51,278 nucleotides of DNA from an uncultured SAR116 cluster alpha proteobacterium (GTDB taxonomy: Bacteria > Pseudomonadota > Alphaproteobacteria > Puniceispirillales > Puniceispirillaceae): NCBI GenBank assembly GCA_902573725.1, contig CACGLE010000001.1, positions 75,479-126,756 of the forward strand, read 5' to 3'. Every line of letters begins with the position of its first letter. The first letter of the stretch is position 1. This document shows positions 27,931-37,300 of this stretch, in pieces. The position numbers and the translations under genes are program-made. A model generated the notes under the pieces. The model was not told where the DNA came from, did no database searches, and saw only the letters and a program-made list of their open reading frames with translations.

Positions 27931-28442
27931 GGTTTTGCATTTAATTCAATAACAGCTGAAATAATATTATTATCAGCCATAAATGGTCTATGATCGTTAC
28001 TGTATAATGTTATTCGCATTTGCTTTGCATCCTCGGGAATTGTGTCGATATGAAACCAGCTATTATAAAGTCGAGCAATTTTATGTTCGTCAATATACAA
28101 ATGAGCATGCCCCATCCCATCTTTATGTTTGAGCCCAGCAGATTCTGGTGCGAATGTAAAATTACTGGTGATGAGATGTACATTAAATCCAGATACAGGG
28201 TCAATTTGGAGTTCTGCTCTAATTGATGGTTCCAACCCATTTTTAGGGATCGTAATAGGCTCTGCATGGGTTTCTAAGTGGCTAGTTTTGCCTCTATGGT
28301 ATGCTGTGTCTAAATGGTTCATATTATGCTTATGACCATCAAATGTAACATTGTTTGCACCAGCAATCATAAAGCCAATAAGCCCACTGAAAATAAAGCC
28401 AATCGCACATAGCCCAAGTAAACGGAAGTCTATTTTTCTCAT
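27927..28442 (-). CDS. Membrane-anchored histidine-rich periplasmic protein, CbtAB-linked
   Basis: 171 residues. One hydrophobic segment (about 8-27, LGLCAIGFIFSGLIGFMIAG) acts as anchor or signal peptide. A histidine-rich stretch follows (HKHNMNHLDTAYHRGKTSH, about 37-55). The C-terminal domain (about 70-171) carries GHAHLYIDEHKIARLYNSW and LYSNDHRPFMADN. The conserved HAHLYID...NDHR pattern resembles small periplasmic proteins found near metal transporters; I know of no established function. Many histidines and the position 42 bp downstream of cbtA suggest periplasmic cobalt binding or delivery to CbtA. It is transcribed with cbtB-cbtA. Confidence 0.7.
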   Translation of the reverse strand: MRKIDFRLLGLCAIGFIFSGLIGFMIAGANNVTFDGHKHNMNHLDTAYHRGKTSHLETHAEPITIPKNGLEPSIRAELQIDPVSGFNVHLITSNFTFAPESAGLKHKDGMGHAHLYIDEHKIARLYNSWFHIDTIPEDAKQMRITLYSNDHRPFMADNNIISAVIELNAKP

Positions 28443-28484
28443 TAGTAATAAAAGCCTTTATTTAATTTTTCTGTAAGGACTAAA

Positions 28485-29174
28485 TTAGCTAGCAGTACGC
28501 ACGGTTTCTTTATGAAGAAAAAAAGCAGACAACCCTCCTAGAATAGCCCATGAAACTAGACCTATTCCCAAAGCTCGGCTGGCAAAAAGGGCACCAATTT
28601 CTGTTGGTGCGGGGCCCGTAAACACGTTTGGTTCAGGAGCTCCAAAAATATGAGGAGCAATCATCAAAGCGCTCCCAATAAAAAAGTATTTGATTTTTGG
28701 TTTGAAGGCAATTAGCCAAATCCCAATTACGGTTAGAAAAACGGTTGTAAACCACCAAATTTGACGAGGTTGAACCTCTGCTGCTGCTACTCCTGGCACT
28801 TCTGGTGGAAGTGAAATGGCTGGTGCGAGATGGACAGCGATATATCCAATTATACCCCAAACTATACCTTGATGAAACGTAATCCTATCACCGGATGTTT
28901 GCAACCGAAGTGTCATTGCGGAAATGAGTAAAAATGCATAGCCAATGTAAATAATCATACTGAACAGGAGGGAAAGTCCATCTCGAATTGGTTGTAGTGT
29001 GTCTAAGCTCTGTTGTGCACTATTAGTAAATTCACCAAAATGCTTTAAAATACCGTTTTCATAAAGTTCTGAGTGAAGAAGTACGGGTTGTACAAAATAC
29101 CATTGTAGCAAACCAGCCATTAAGCCGCCGAGCGAACCCGCAAACAAACCACTAATAAGAATTCGAAAAAACAC
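28485..29174 (-). CDS. cbtA: CbtA-family cobalt transporter subunit
   Basis: 229 residues with about five transmembrane helices. It begins FFRILISGLFAGSLGGLMAG, then LQWYFVQPVLLHSELYE, HLAPAISLPPEVPGVAAAEV and RQIWWFTTVFLTVIGIW, which are diagnostic of CbtA. CbtA is a predicted cobalt transporter, widely associated with cobalamin regulons, that works with the small CbtB. The start is GTG at 29172-29174, preceded by AGAGG about ten bases upstream. The cbtB stop lies 30 bp upstream on the same strand. It would supply cobalt to the CobN chelatase encoded nearby. Confidence 0.92.
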   Translation of the reverse strand: MFFRILISGLFAGSLGGLMAGLLQWYFVQPVLLHSELYENGILKHFGEFTNSAQQSLDTLQPIRDGLSLLFSMIIYIGYAFLLISAMTLRLQTSGDRITFHQGIVWGIIGYIAVHLAPAISLPPEVPGVAAAEVQPRQIWWFTTVFLTVIGIWLIAFKPKIKYFFIGSALMIAPHIFGAPEPNVFTGPAPTEIGALFASRALGIGLVSWAILGGLSAFFLHKETVRTAS

Positions 29175-29204
29175 GCAGAAACAACCTCTATTAAGCTTAC
29201 TAAA

Positions 29205-29375
29205 TTAGTGGCAGGGAAACCCTGTTGCGTGGCGCACATCATGGGCAGCATTATGCAATATATGGGATTGTGAATGACCAGCTACGTAAATAACTAGCAA
29301 ACCAAGCAAAGCAGCCAAAAAAATGGACAGCATTTGGGATCTTGATTGGCTAAATGACTGAAGGAGGGCAACCAT
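29205..29375 (-). CDS. cbtB: CbtB small cobalt-transport subunit
   Basis: A 56-residue protein read directly from the minus strand. It begins MVALLQSFSQSRSQMLS, has one transmembrane helix (IFLAALLGLLVIYVAG), then HSQSHILHNAAHDVRHATGF, and ends PCH. The C-terminal AHDxRHAxGFPCH motif is the CbtB signature, and its histidines are likely metal ligands. AAAGGAAAGC precedes the ATG as ribosome-binding site. The gene lies directly upstream of cbtA on the same strand. Confidence 0.93.
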   Translation of the reverse strand: MVALLQSFSQSRSQMLSIFLAALLGLLVIYVAGHSQSHILHNAAHDVRHATGFPCH

Positions 29376-29450
29376 TGCTTTCCTTTCTTTCGTTTTCTAG
29401 ATGAATTAAACCGAATAACATTTTAAAATTTTTACATCAATACTTACTAC

Positions 29451-29479
29451 ATTACAGGATGAAAAAAAATTTTATGCAA
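29451..29479 (-). promoter_or_regulatory. Candidate sigma-70 promoter of cbtBA
   Basis: On the minus strand TTGCAT, a 17-base spacer and TGTAAT form a possible -35/-10 pair about 75 bp upstream of the cbtB start codon. The -10 matches five of six consensus positions and the -35 only three. No cobalamin riboswitch fold is visible in the short leader. Confidence 0.35.
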
Positions 29480-29553
29480 GTACGATTTTGAAATTCTTTT
29501 CAAAAGAAATCGAGTTCATACGTTTTTTCCCTAATTAACTTAATTAATTAACT

Positions 29554-30237
29554 TTAAAGACTTTGGATCAATGATAAGGAAAAACCTATAACCCCACCAA
29601 GTAATCCACCCCATACAACGAGCCATCCAAGGTGAGATTGAATAATATCTTGAATAATCTTTTTTACTTGCGCTGGCGTTAAATCCTCTAAACGATTGTT
29701 AAGTATTGTTTCTATTTGGTTTTTAAATTCTTCTAGTTTGGATGAAGATAAATTATCATTCGGTGCGTCGATAATTTGTTGGGTCATTTCAGATAATTTA
29801 TTAATAACCGGTTCCCTCAATGGCTCAAGTGCTTTTTTGCCCCCAAACATTCCAAGCATACTGCTAAATTGAGAAGTCATTATCGCATCTGATAGGTTCT
29901 CAAAGATCGCATTATAGTCAATTTTTGAATGGATAGACTCTCTCGACTTTTCCTCTGTTTGTTTTAAAAAGAGGGTAATGTTTTCTTGATTAAAAAATTC
30001 TTCCATCACAAGAGATTTTATACCCATTTTGAATTCTTCGAATTTGTTAGGTATGATTCCAGAGCCATATAGCAAAGGCACTTTTTCAAAAAGCATATGA
30101 ATAGCAAGCCAGTTGGTAACACTGCCTGAAAGGGCGAATAGTCCAGTCATAAACAGGATTTGTGTTGAGTCTAATATTAGATATCCAGCAAGAACAGCTA
30201 TGACAGCTAGAAAATTTGTTGCAAATGATTTGTTCAT
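29554..30237 (-). CDS. DUF445 family membrane protein
   Basis: 227 residues. Two hydrophobic helices at the N-terminus (about 6-45) are followed by SVTNWLAIHMLFEKVPLLYG, the diagnostic start of DUF445, then SGIIPNKFEEFKMGIKSLVM. A long helical, charged region (about 75-200) and a final hydrophobic segment (GWLVVWGGLLGGVIGFSLSLI) complete it. The family occurs in many bacteria as inner-membrane or envelope-spanning proteins without an established function. It is likely monocistronic, with about 180 bp between it and cbtB downstream. Confidence 0.85.
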   Translation of the reverse strand: MNKSFATNFLAVIAVLAGYLILDSTQILFMTGLFALSGSVTNWLAIHMLFEKVPLLYGSGIIPNKFEEFKMGIKSLVMEEFFNQENITLFLKQTEEKSRESIHSKIDYNAIFENLSDAIMTSQFSSMLGMFGGKKALEPLREPVINKLSEMTQQIIDAPNDNLSSSKLEEFKNQIETILNNRLEDLTPAQVKKIIQDIIQSHLGWLVVWGGLLGGVIGFSLSLIQSL

Positions 30238-30378
30238 ATAATCTGTTCCCTGAACTTAATGTTCTATAATTGCCAGCAAATCATGACCATCTTAAACTAT
30301 TTTTTCATTAAAATAATAAACTGGGTAAATGTAAATTTAAAGTTTCATGCGCTATTATATTTCTTCTGAAGTGTTATT

Positions 30379-30404
30379 TTTGCTAGGAGAATTTGCTAGG
30401 AGAA
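30379..30404. repeat. Perfect 13-bp tandem duplication
   Basis: TTTGCTAGGAGAA occurs twice without a spacer, in the region between the divergent DUF445 and DUF1538 genes, about 45 bases upstream of a candidate -35 element. It may be a recent slippage duplication or a pair of operator half-sites. Confidence 0.8.
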
Positions 30405-30448
30405 GCAGTATTTAGCTAATAACGTGATTTTGGGTAATAGGTAAGGCA

Positions 30449-30478
30449 TTGACTTTTTTTAAAAATTTAATGAATACT
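30449..30478 (+). promoter_or_regulatory. Candidate promoter of the DUF1538-PII group
   Basis: TTGACT, an 18-base AT-rich spacer and AATACT stand 30 bp upstream of the preferred ATG of the DUF1538 gene. The -35 is good and the -10 moderate. Confidence 0.35.
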
Positions 30479-30507
30479 TAAAGACATTTATTTTGAAGGC
30501 AAAGCTG

Positions 30508-32262
30508 ATGCGCTACTCAGACTATCTGAACCAAGTGAATGTTCGCCATAGAACGGTGAATTATAATTTACTCACATCAAAAAATAAAACTAAAGAAAAA
30601 GGTTCCCTTGCCCCACCAAAAATAGAGCTTACTGCGAAGCAAGCTTTTGATTTGCTTGCCCCATATTGTTCATCCCGAATTATGGAACAAGTAAAGGCTG
30701 TTGTACCGCTAGCCGCCTATTTGATGATTTTTCAAATTTTAGTTTTGCGTCATCCTATAGAGGCAGCTCTAATTTTGTGTCTTGGTTTAATTGCAGTAAT
30801 CATAGGGCTTGCCGTATTCATGGAAGGTTTGAGTACCGGTTTGATGCCATTTGGCACAATTATTGGAGATAATTTGCCAAAGAAAGCCTCAATGCCAGTG
30901 GTTCTCTGTATTATTGGTATATTAGGGGTTGGCGTAACATTTGCAGAGCCTGCTATTGGTGCTCTGCAAGCATTCGGTTCGTCGGTTGATGTTAACGCTG
31001 CTCCTTATTTATATGAAATTCTCAACAATTGGACAATGCCGCTTGTTCTCATGGTTGGAGGCGGAGTAGGTATTGCAGCTATCCTTGGGACAATTCGTTT
31101 TGTACGGGGATGGTCGCTCAAACCAATGATTTATGGAGCTTTATTCCCTGTAGTTTTATTGACTATTTATGCATGGTTGGACCCAAATCTGAAGAGCATT
31201 CTAGGTTTAGCATGGGATTGTGGAGCTGTGACAACTGGTCCAGTTACCGTGCCCTTAGTTCTTTCCTTGGGTATAGGTATTGCTAACGCTGCCGGAAAAG
31301 GCAATTCATCTCTTTCTGGTTTTGGTGTGGTAACTATGGCCTCTCTTTTCCCTATTTTAGCGGTTCTGGTTTTAGCTATATTTGTTTCGCTGACTATATC
31401 TCCGGAGGAGATAATAGCCGCAGCAAAGATGTCAGCCGTTACTATACAAACTGAACCTTCAATTTGGGGAAAAACACCACTCGTTGAAATAGTGCTCGGA
31501 GTGCGAGCTATCCTACCTTTGGTGCTGTTTTTGATGTTTGTTTTGTTTATAATTTTAAAATCTTCTTTACCAAATCGGATGATTACAATTTATGGCTTAG
31601 CACTCTCCATAATCGGAATGTGTATTTTTAATATAGGGTTGACTTATGGGCTTGGAGCTATTGGCGCTCAAACAGGTAGTGTCTTGCCTGCCGCTTTCAT
31701 GGAGTTGCCCGTCAGTCAGTTCTCACCAATTTATCCGGAGTTGGTTGGCCTTGCGATAGTGATTGGCTTTGCTTTTCTGCTCGGTTTCGGCGCTACTTTA
31801 GCAGAACCTGCTTTAAATGCACTGGGCATAACTGTACAAAACCTTACCAATGGGGCCTTTAAAAAAGAAATGTTGATGTATAGTGTTGCAAGTGGTGTTG
31901 CCATCGGAATAGCTTTGGGTATATCAAAACTCGTTTTAGGGTTTGACCTGATGATGGTGCTTTTGCCGCTTTATGGTTTTGGTATTCTGCTCACAATTAT
32001 ATCTTCAGAGGAATTTGTCAATGTGGCTTGGGATAGCGCGGGAGTTACGACAGGGCCCGTTACTGTTCCGCTGGTATTAGCAATGGGATTAGGATTAGGA
32101 AATGCTGTTTCTGCTATAGAAGGTTTTGGAATATTGTCCCTTGCTAGTATTTGTCCCATTATAGCAGTATTAACTATGGGGGTAGCAATTAGAATAATGA
32201 ATAAAAGCCAGGATAGCCCAACAGAAGATGAAATAGTGTCAGAAGATGTTGTAAAGGACTAA
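30508..32262 (+). CDS. DUF1538 double-domain integral membrane protein
   Basis: About 584 residues from the ATG at 30508, preferred because GAAGG lies about eight bases upstream; a TTG five codons earlier is possible. After a polar N-terminus the protein has two similar membrane halves (about 65-300 and 335-560), each ending in the same motif: LAWDCGAVTTGPVTVPLVLSL in the first and VAWDSAGVTTGPVTVPLVLAM in the second. GATLAEPALNALG and TFAEPAIGALQAFG are paired in the same way. This is the duplicated DUF1538 arrangement. The conserved TTGPVTVP loops suggest a pore or substrate site formed by inverted or tandem repeats. The function is not established. Two P-II-type genes follow within a few bases, suggesting control by nitrogen or energy status as for AmtB-GlnK. 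Confidence 0.88.
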   Translation: MRYSDYLNQVNVRHRTVNYNLLTSKNKTKEKGSLAPPKIELTAKQAFDLLAPYCSSRIMEQVKAVVPLAAYLMIFQILVLRHPIEAALILCLGLIAVIIGLAVFMEGLSTGLMPFGTIIGDNLPKKASMPVVLCIIGILGVGVTFAEPAIGALQAFGSSVDVNAAPYLYEILNNWTMPLVLMVGGGVGIAAILGTIRFVRGWSLKPMIYGALFPVVLLTIYAWLDPNLKSILGLAWDCGAVTTGPVTVPLVLSLGIGIANAAGKGNSSLSGFGVVTMASLFPILAVLVLAIFVSLTISPEEIIAAAKMSAVTIQTEPSIWGKTPLVEIVLGVRAILPLVLFLMFVLFIILKSSLPNRMITIYGLALSIIGMCIFNIGLTYGLGAIGAQTGSVLPAAFMELPVSQFSPIYPELVGLAIVIGFAFLLGFGATLAEPALNALGITVQNLTNGAFKKEMLMYSVASGVAIGIALGISKLVLGFDLMMVLLPLYGFGILLTIISSEEFVNVAWDSAGVTTGPVTVPLVLAMGLGLGNAVSAIEGFGILSLASICPIIAVLTMGVAIRIMNKSQDSPTEDEIVSEDVVKD

Positions 32263-32264
32263 TC

Positions 32265-32621
32265 ATGAGTAATCGAACAATAACCTACCTTTCTAATGCA
32301 TGTTTGATCACATGTGTCGTTCAAAACAATCTTGCAGAAACAGTTTTGGAAGCTGCTAAAAACAGTGGTGCACAAGGTGCTACTATTAATTATGCGCGAG
32401 GCACCGGAGTACGTGAACGTCTAGGATTACTTGGTGTTACTATTGACGAGCAAAAAGAAGTTATTCGAATTATCGTATCAGAGGATCAGGCTGATTTGAT
32501 TTTTGAAGCTATGTTCCTGGCCGGTAAACTTGACACGCCTGGGAAGGGTATCATGTTTATGACAAAGTTAGATAGAGTTGCTACTTACATCCCAGATGCC
32601 GTTTTAAATTCAATAGAATAG
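32265..32621 (+). CDS. P-II family signalling protein
   Basis: 118 residues with P-II fold features: an N-terminal beta strand followed by VLEAAKNSGAQGATINYARG, a T-loop region GTGVRERLGLLGVTIDEQKEV, and VSEDQADLIFEAMFLAGKLD. The C-terminal GKGIMFMTKLDRVATYIP matches the B/C-loop part of the family. The T-loop lacks the canonical uridylylated tyrosine context of GlnB. Starting two bases after the DUF1538 stop, it probably binds and regulates that membrane protein in response to nucleotides or another ligand, as P-II-like proteins linked to transporters do. The ligand cannot be told from sequence. Confidence 0.87.
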   Translation: MSNRTITYLSNACLITCVVQNNLAETVLEAAKNSGAQGATINYARGTGVRERLGLLGVTIDEQKEVIRIIVSEDQADLIFEAMFLAGKLDTPGKGIMFMTKLDRVATYIPDAVLNSIE

Positions 32622-32638
32622 ATTGCTTGGAGAACATC

Positions 32639-32929
32639 ATGAAAGTCGAAATTGGCGCGCTAGTCGAAAAAGAATATGGCCAACTGGTAAAAGATGAAAT
32701 TTCTCAGGTTAAAGGTGTAGAGTATGTTTTTTTTGCAACAGGTCGCTCTAACGATTTATTTGATCAAAAACAATTTGGGAGCTTTGGTGAAGCATCAATA
32801 ATCACAATAATAGCAGAAGAAGCTGTCAAAGACGATGTGTTTGACCAGCTTTTTATGTTATGTGAGCTTAATGCAAAAAAAAGCGGTGTGGTCTATATGT
32901 CAAATCCCATAGTGCGGTCCACAGTATAA
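32639..32929 (+). CDS. Second P-II-like small regulatory protein
   Basis: 96 residues from the ATG at 32639 with GGAG a few bases upstream; the frame extends four codons to a TTG. It starts MKVEIGALVEKEYGQLVKDE and has TGRSNDLFDQKQFGSFGEAS in the T-loop-like position and ELNAKKSGVVYMSNPIVRST at the end. Size, strand pattern and position after a P-II gene suggest a divergent P-II paralogue; it may form a heteromer with the first or recognise a different ligand. I do not recognise a named family. Confidence 0.65.
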   Translation: MKVEIGALVEKEYGQLVKDEISQVKGVEYVFFATGRSNDLFDQKQFGSFGEASIITIIAEEAVKDDVFDQLFMLCELNAKKSGVVYMSNPIVRSTV

Positions 32930-32992
32930 ACCAAATTCGGGTATCATTTAATAATATAATTCAGAAAATGACGCTAGAATGGACGAATTTTT

Positions 32993-33391
32993 ATGAAAAA
33001 AATTGTTGCAAAGCAAAACGAGACAATTTTTGAAGCTGGTGCTAAAGCTGACTCGGTTTATTTAGTTGTTTCCGGAGAAATAGGGATTTTCCTTCCGACT
33101 AATAATTCAGATAAACCGGATTTTATTCTTGGAGAAAATGAAATATTTGGAGAAATGGGCGTCATAGATAAATCCTTGCGGGCGGGGAGGGCAGATGCAT
33201 TAAGCGATGTAAATCTGATTAAAATTAGCCAACATGAGTTTACTGATAAATTATCCAAATCCGATCCTTTTATAACCGGTCTGACCAGAGTTTTGGTTGC
33301 ACGTATTCGTGATTTGCTGAAAAAAACAACTAAAAACGAAAAGGTGAAAAACTCAGATATTGAAACGGCAAATCAAGAGTCTGATGCTTGA
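32993..33391 (+). CDS. Single-domain cyclic-nucleotide-binding protein
   Basis: 132 residues, almost entirely one cNMP-binding beta-roll. KQNETIFEAGAKADSVYLVV and SGEIGIFL are followed by the phosphate-binding cassette FGEMGVIDKSLRAGRADAL (about 50-68), which keeps the glutamate and arginine that contact cyclic nucleotide ribose and phosphate. A lysine-rich tail (about 110-132) follows. There is no DNA-binding or enzymatic domain, so it probably acts by protein contact. It follows the P-II genes by 63 bp, and a class III cyclase is encoded 4.3 kb downstream. Its end overlaps the convergent hydrolase gene by 19 bp. Confidence 0.85.
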   Translation: MKKIVAKQNETIFEAGAKADSVYLVVSGEIGIFLPTNNSDKPDFILGENEIFGEMGVIDKSLRAGRADALSDVNLIKISQHEFTDKLSKSDPFITGLTRVLVARIRDLLKKTTKNEKVKNSDIETANQESDA

Positions 33392-34224
33392 AAGAAATTT
33401 AGTATTTCTTTGTAAGTTTTCTCGCTTTTGCAATCTTGCCTGTAAGTAAAATGCCCTTTTTTACAGCTGTACCCGATAATTTTCGGGTATACATTATTGG
33501 ATTTGACAAACACATTTAAATCTTCGGGTCTATTAAATGGGTCATCACTATAGGCAAAAATTAGGAAATCTAGTCTTTCAGCTTCTAAAATCTCATTAAT
33601 TTGTTTAGGTCTTAAAACTTTGCGCCAAATAGGAAAAATCTTCGTTTCATATCTTGGGCCAGCAAAAGCTGGGGCAAACAAAACGCCTCTGTTAAATGCA
33701 TTAGGTAGCATTTTTGCTGCCATAAGAGCTGTCCAACCGCCTGCTGAAAATCCAGAAAGAAAAATATTTTCATTGTGAACTCCCACTTCATTTAACTGGC
33801 TTAATAATTTTTCCAGTTCAGAAACTCGTTTGTATATAAACGAGCCTTTTTCCAAACCATCAGTAGCTGTCGAACAAAGATAATAGACGGACATATTAAG
33901 TTTGTTAGCAGCGAGGATTAAACTCCGTGGTGGTAAATCATCAACACATTTATCATTGCTTATAACTGCAGGTCTTTTGGTTCCATGCATCCAGATAATG
34001 ATTTTACTTTCATGACTAAAAGGTAAGGAGGAGATGTTTCGAGTTTCTGGAGGATAGTGTGCAAATTTTTCCTCGACTGAAAGAAACCGGGAGGAACCAG
34101 ATTTATTTGCAATTGTATTTGCAGGTGAGCAAGATGAAAGTAGCCAAATAATTGCAAAAATGTATGGAAAATAAGCCGCTAGTTTAGACACAGTTTCACC
34201 AATTAGTAAGTCGAAATAAGGCAT
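33373..34224 (-). CDS. Alpha/beta hydrolase, probable exported lipoprotein
   Basis: 283 residues. A hydrophobic stretch near 15-31 ends in LLSSC, which fits a lipobox, so the mature protein may be lipid-anchored. In the hydrolase domain IIIWMHGTKRP gives the oxyanion HG motif (about 75-85). The nucleophile elbow is GFSAGGWTALMAAKM (about 158-172), with LIFAYSDDPFN and KKGHFTYRQDC supplying the likely acid and histidine. It looks like a dienelactone-hydrolase/esterase-like enzyme; the substrate is unknown. It is divergent from the FecR gene and converges on the cNMP-binding gene with a 19-bp overlap. Confidence 0.75.
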   Translation of the reverse strand: MPYFDLLIGETVSKLAAYFPYIFAIIWLLSSCSPANTIANKSGSSRFLSVEEKFAHYPPETRNISSLPFSHESKIIIWMHGTKRPAVISNDKCVDDLPPRSLILAANKLNMSVYYLCSTATDGLEKGSFIYKRVSELEKLLSQLNEVGVHNENIFLSGFSAGGWTALMAAKMLPNAFNRGVLFAPAFAGPRYETKIFPIWRKVLRPKQINEILEAERLDFLIFAYSDDPFNRPEDLNVFVKSNNVYPKIIGYSCKKGHFTYRQDCKSEKTYKEILNFFQASDS

Positions 34225-34332
34225 TATAATAGTTTTATCTTAAATAACATGCAAATGGATAAAAAATAACTCTATGTGCTGTGGTACATTTCTGTTATCG
34301 TTTCGTTATTTACGTTTAAAAAGTATTACGTT

Positions 34333-37300
34333 ATGACTTATATTCGCATTACTCTTACAAGCATTATTTTTGCATTGATTAGTAGCATAGCTTTATCTGA
34401 GGATTTTAAGATTATATCTTTTAAGGGTGTAGTTGAAACTTCATTCGATCAAAAAATATGGAATATTGTGGAAGACGGTGAGTTAGTGAAAACTGGCTCT
34501 TGGATTAGAACTGGTCCCAAAGCTTCGGCAATTATCTTATTACCCAATAGAACTCAAACTAAAATCTCTCGAAACGCTGAATTTCAACTTAATTATCAAG
34601 CAAAGGAAGAGAAAACGCAGGTAAACTTAAAATTGGGAAAGATTTGGTCTAAAACCAATAAGAAGCCCGCAAAAATTACGGTTAAAGCACCTAATGCAGT
34701 CGCGTCCATTAGAGGTACAGAATGGGTAATTGAAGTTCTTGAGGATTCAAGCTCAAGTTTGGCTGTTTTAGAGGGTGAAATTAAACTTGCTGGTAATGAT
34801 GGTATAACTAAAGATGTCGAAAATGGACAAATTGCCAGTGTTAATAGTAGCGGTGTAATCTCAGTTAATAAACTTCTCAATCCCGCTGATTATCTCCAAT
34901 TTATATTTAAATACGAGGTGGAACCATTCGCTTATGCACCTGAGAATGTTGGAGATAAACTTGAAAAAATAAGCAGACTTGCTGTTGTCGACCCGTCAAA
35001 AAAAACAACAGCTTGTGAACTAAATGAGATGGTAACACCAGAACGCTTTTTGGAAAGCATTGAGAATAGAGATCCAAGTTGTCTTGTAAAAATTAACCCT
35101 AATATTTTGCCCGATGGAAAGTGGAATATATGGGCTAAATTGATAAAAGCAGACGCAAATTTTGCATTGGGAGACGTTGAAACTGGTCGACAAATTCTGG
35201 ATGAAATACCGAGATCATCAGGCAAATTATATGTTGAGGGAAAATTCAATTTTTCAAATGGAGATTATGAGTTAGCAGTAAAAATGCTGTTGCAGGGTGT
35301 AGAAGAGGCTCAGAGCAAAGCTAGTTTTTATTCTTTATTGGCAGAGATAGAGCAAGCTAAAGGAAATTCTTTAAGTGCATTGGATTATTTTAAAAGAGCT
35401 AACGAGCATGATCCCTATTGGCAAAAACCACTTATTAAAATTTCTCAGATTGAAATAGCTAACGGTAACTACGACTATGCGTTAGCAGTTTTAAAGCTAG
35501 CTGAAAAATTAGGCGGTAAGACAAATTCGTTAGCAGCTGGAAAAGCACAATATTTTAGTTATAGGTATCAATTAGAAGAGGCAAGGGAAGAAGCTGCAAT
35601 AGTATTACAATCTGATCCTAATCAGATTGATATGTTAGTAGCTCTTGGGATTGTTGAATTAAAAGCTGGAAAGCATCAAGAAGCCATTGATTTTTTCGTT
35701 CAAGCATTAGCGATAGAACCTAATTATGCGAAAGCATATGTTTTTATGGCCATCGCGCATCTTCATGCTAACGAAGTCTCTCAAGCTATAACTCAATTGC
35801 AAAGAGCGATTAAACTAGATGGTCAAGACCCCTTGCCGCACATAGTTGCATCTCAAATATATTCAGCACAGCTTGAATCGGGTAAGGCAATTTATCATGC
35901 AAAACAAGCGATAGAACGAACAACAAAGGAAACTACCTGGGGGCAATTAGCCAACGATCAGCAAGGTGGTGCAAACGTTGGAAGGCGTTTTTTAGAGGTT
36001 GGTCTTCCTAACCATGCGAGGGAATCTTCCGAGGAAACGAAGGACCAAACATGGGCGGGCAGTTATCTCTTTAGGGCTGCTACAGCACCTAGCGCGCTGG
36101 AGCGAAATTCACAATATATTAGGGGTTTTACACTTGACAGTCAAACATTTGGCTCCAGGCGGGACAGTCCAGATGTTATAGCACGGCCGGGTGATTATGG
36201 TTATAGAGAGTTAAAAATTGGTCTTGGTGAAGAAAATAGTGACATAGCGCTAAAATTAGGAACTAATGGGCGAAAGTTAAATGGGAGCCAAGAATTTAGC
36301 TATCTTACTGATATTGGAATATTTCAAACTCAGAGAGATGCATATTTGGCGTCTGATGATACAGATAAATCAACATTTGGACTAGGGTTTTTTGGTCTCG
36401 GTTGGCGTGACGGATTTGATACAAATCGTTTCCTTACCGCAAATATTGTTCCTTTTGAAACAGATGGTACTTTTCCTATTGAAGATACAACCTCCAGAGT
36501 AGACTTTGGAGTTTCATTTCGAAAAGATAAATCAATTTTTTTAAATAGTTTGGCAGCAGAAAATGGAAACGCGGAGGTATCAATTAACGTTGCTGGTAAT
36601 TGCACAGGTGTAGACAAAATGAAAACCCTTGCAGGTGAATTTGGTGTTGGTGAAGTTGGGGTGAAATTAAATAATGCTGAATTATCTTGGGCTGCAGAAG
36701 GAGCGTATAGGCAAGCGGAATCTGATTACACTGTTACTGACCCAACAAGTTCAACAGCATGTAGTGATCTTTCAACAGCTTATTCAGAGCGCATAGAAAA
36801 TATTAAAAATGATGAATATGATTGGGTTGTTTCTTTTAGTTTAAAGGGAAAAAAAGCGAATTACATACGCGAGTTTAGAGCGAGGGGCCTTTTATACGAT
36901 AGAGACTTCAAACAAACACTAAGCTTAGATTCAGTGGCCCAAACAGGTGTTACATCAAATGTTAGTGAAGTTAAATTTCGACCATCGTTGGGTATATCAA
37001 ATAAAAATGAGAAATTCAGTTATTCATTAGCAGTTATACAAGACTATCACCCACTCAAACAAGCATCTCTTCATATTGACGATATTGCAGGAGTTGCAAC
37101 AAGGTATGAATTTATGAATTCGGGGGGGCATATTAATCAGGCATCGGCTCATTTCAGATATCAGATGTCAGAAAAAACAAGACTATATGCAAATGTTGAT
37201 GAATTTGAGATAAAAAATAATCCAGTTTATATCATATTTAGAGAACAATGGAACGCTGATTTATTAGAGAATTTTACACTAAATAAATTTAATAATCCAA

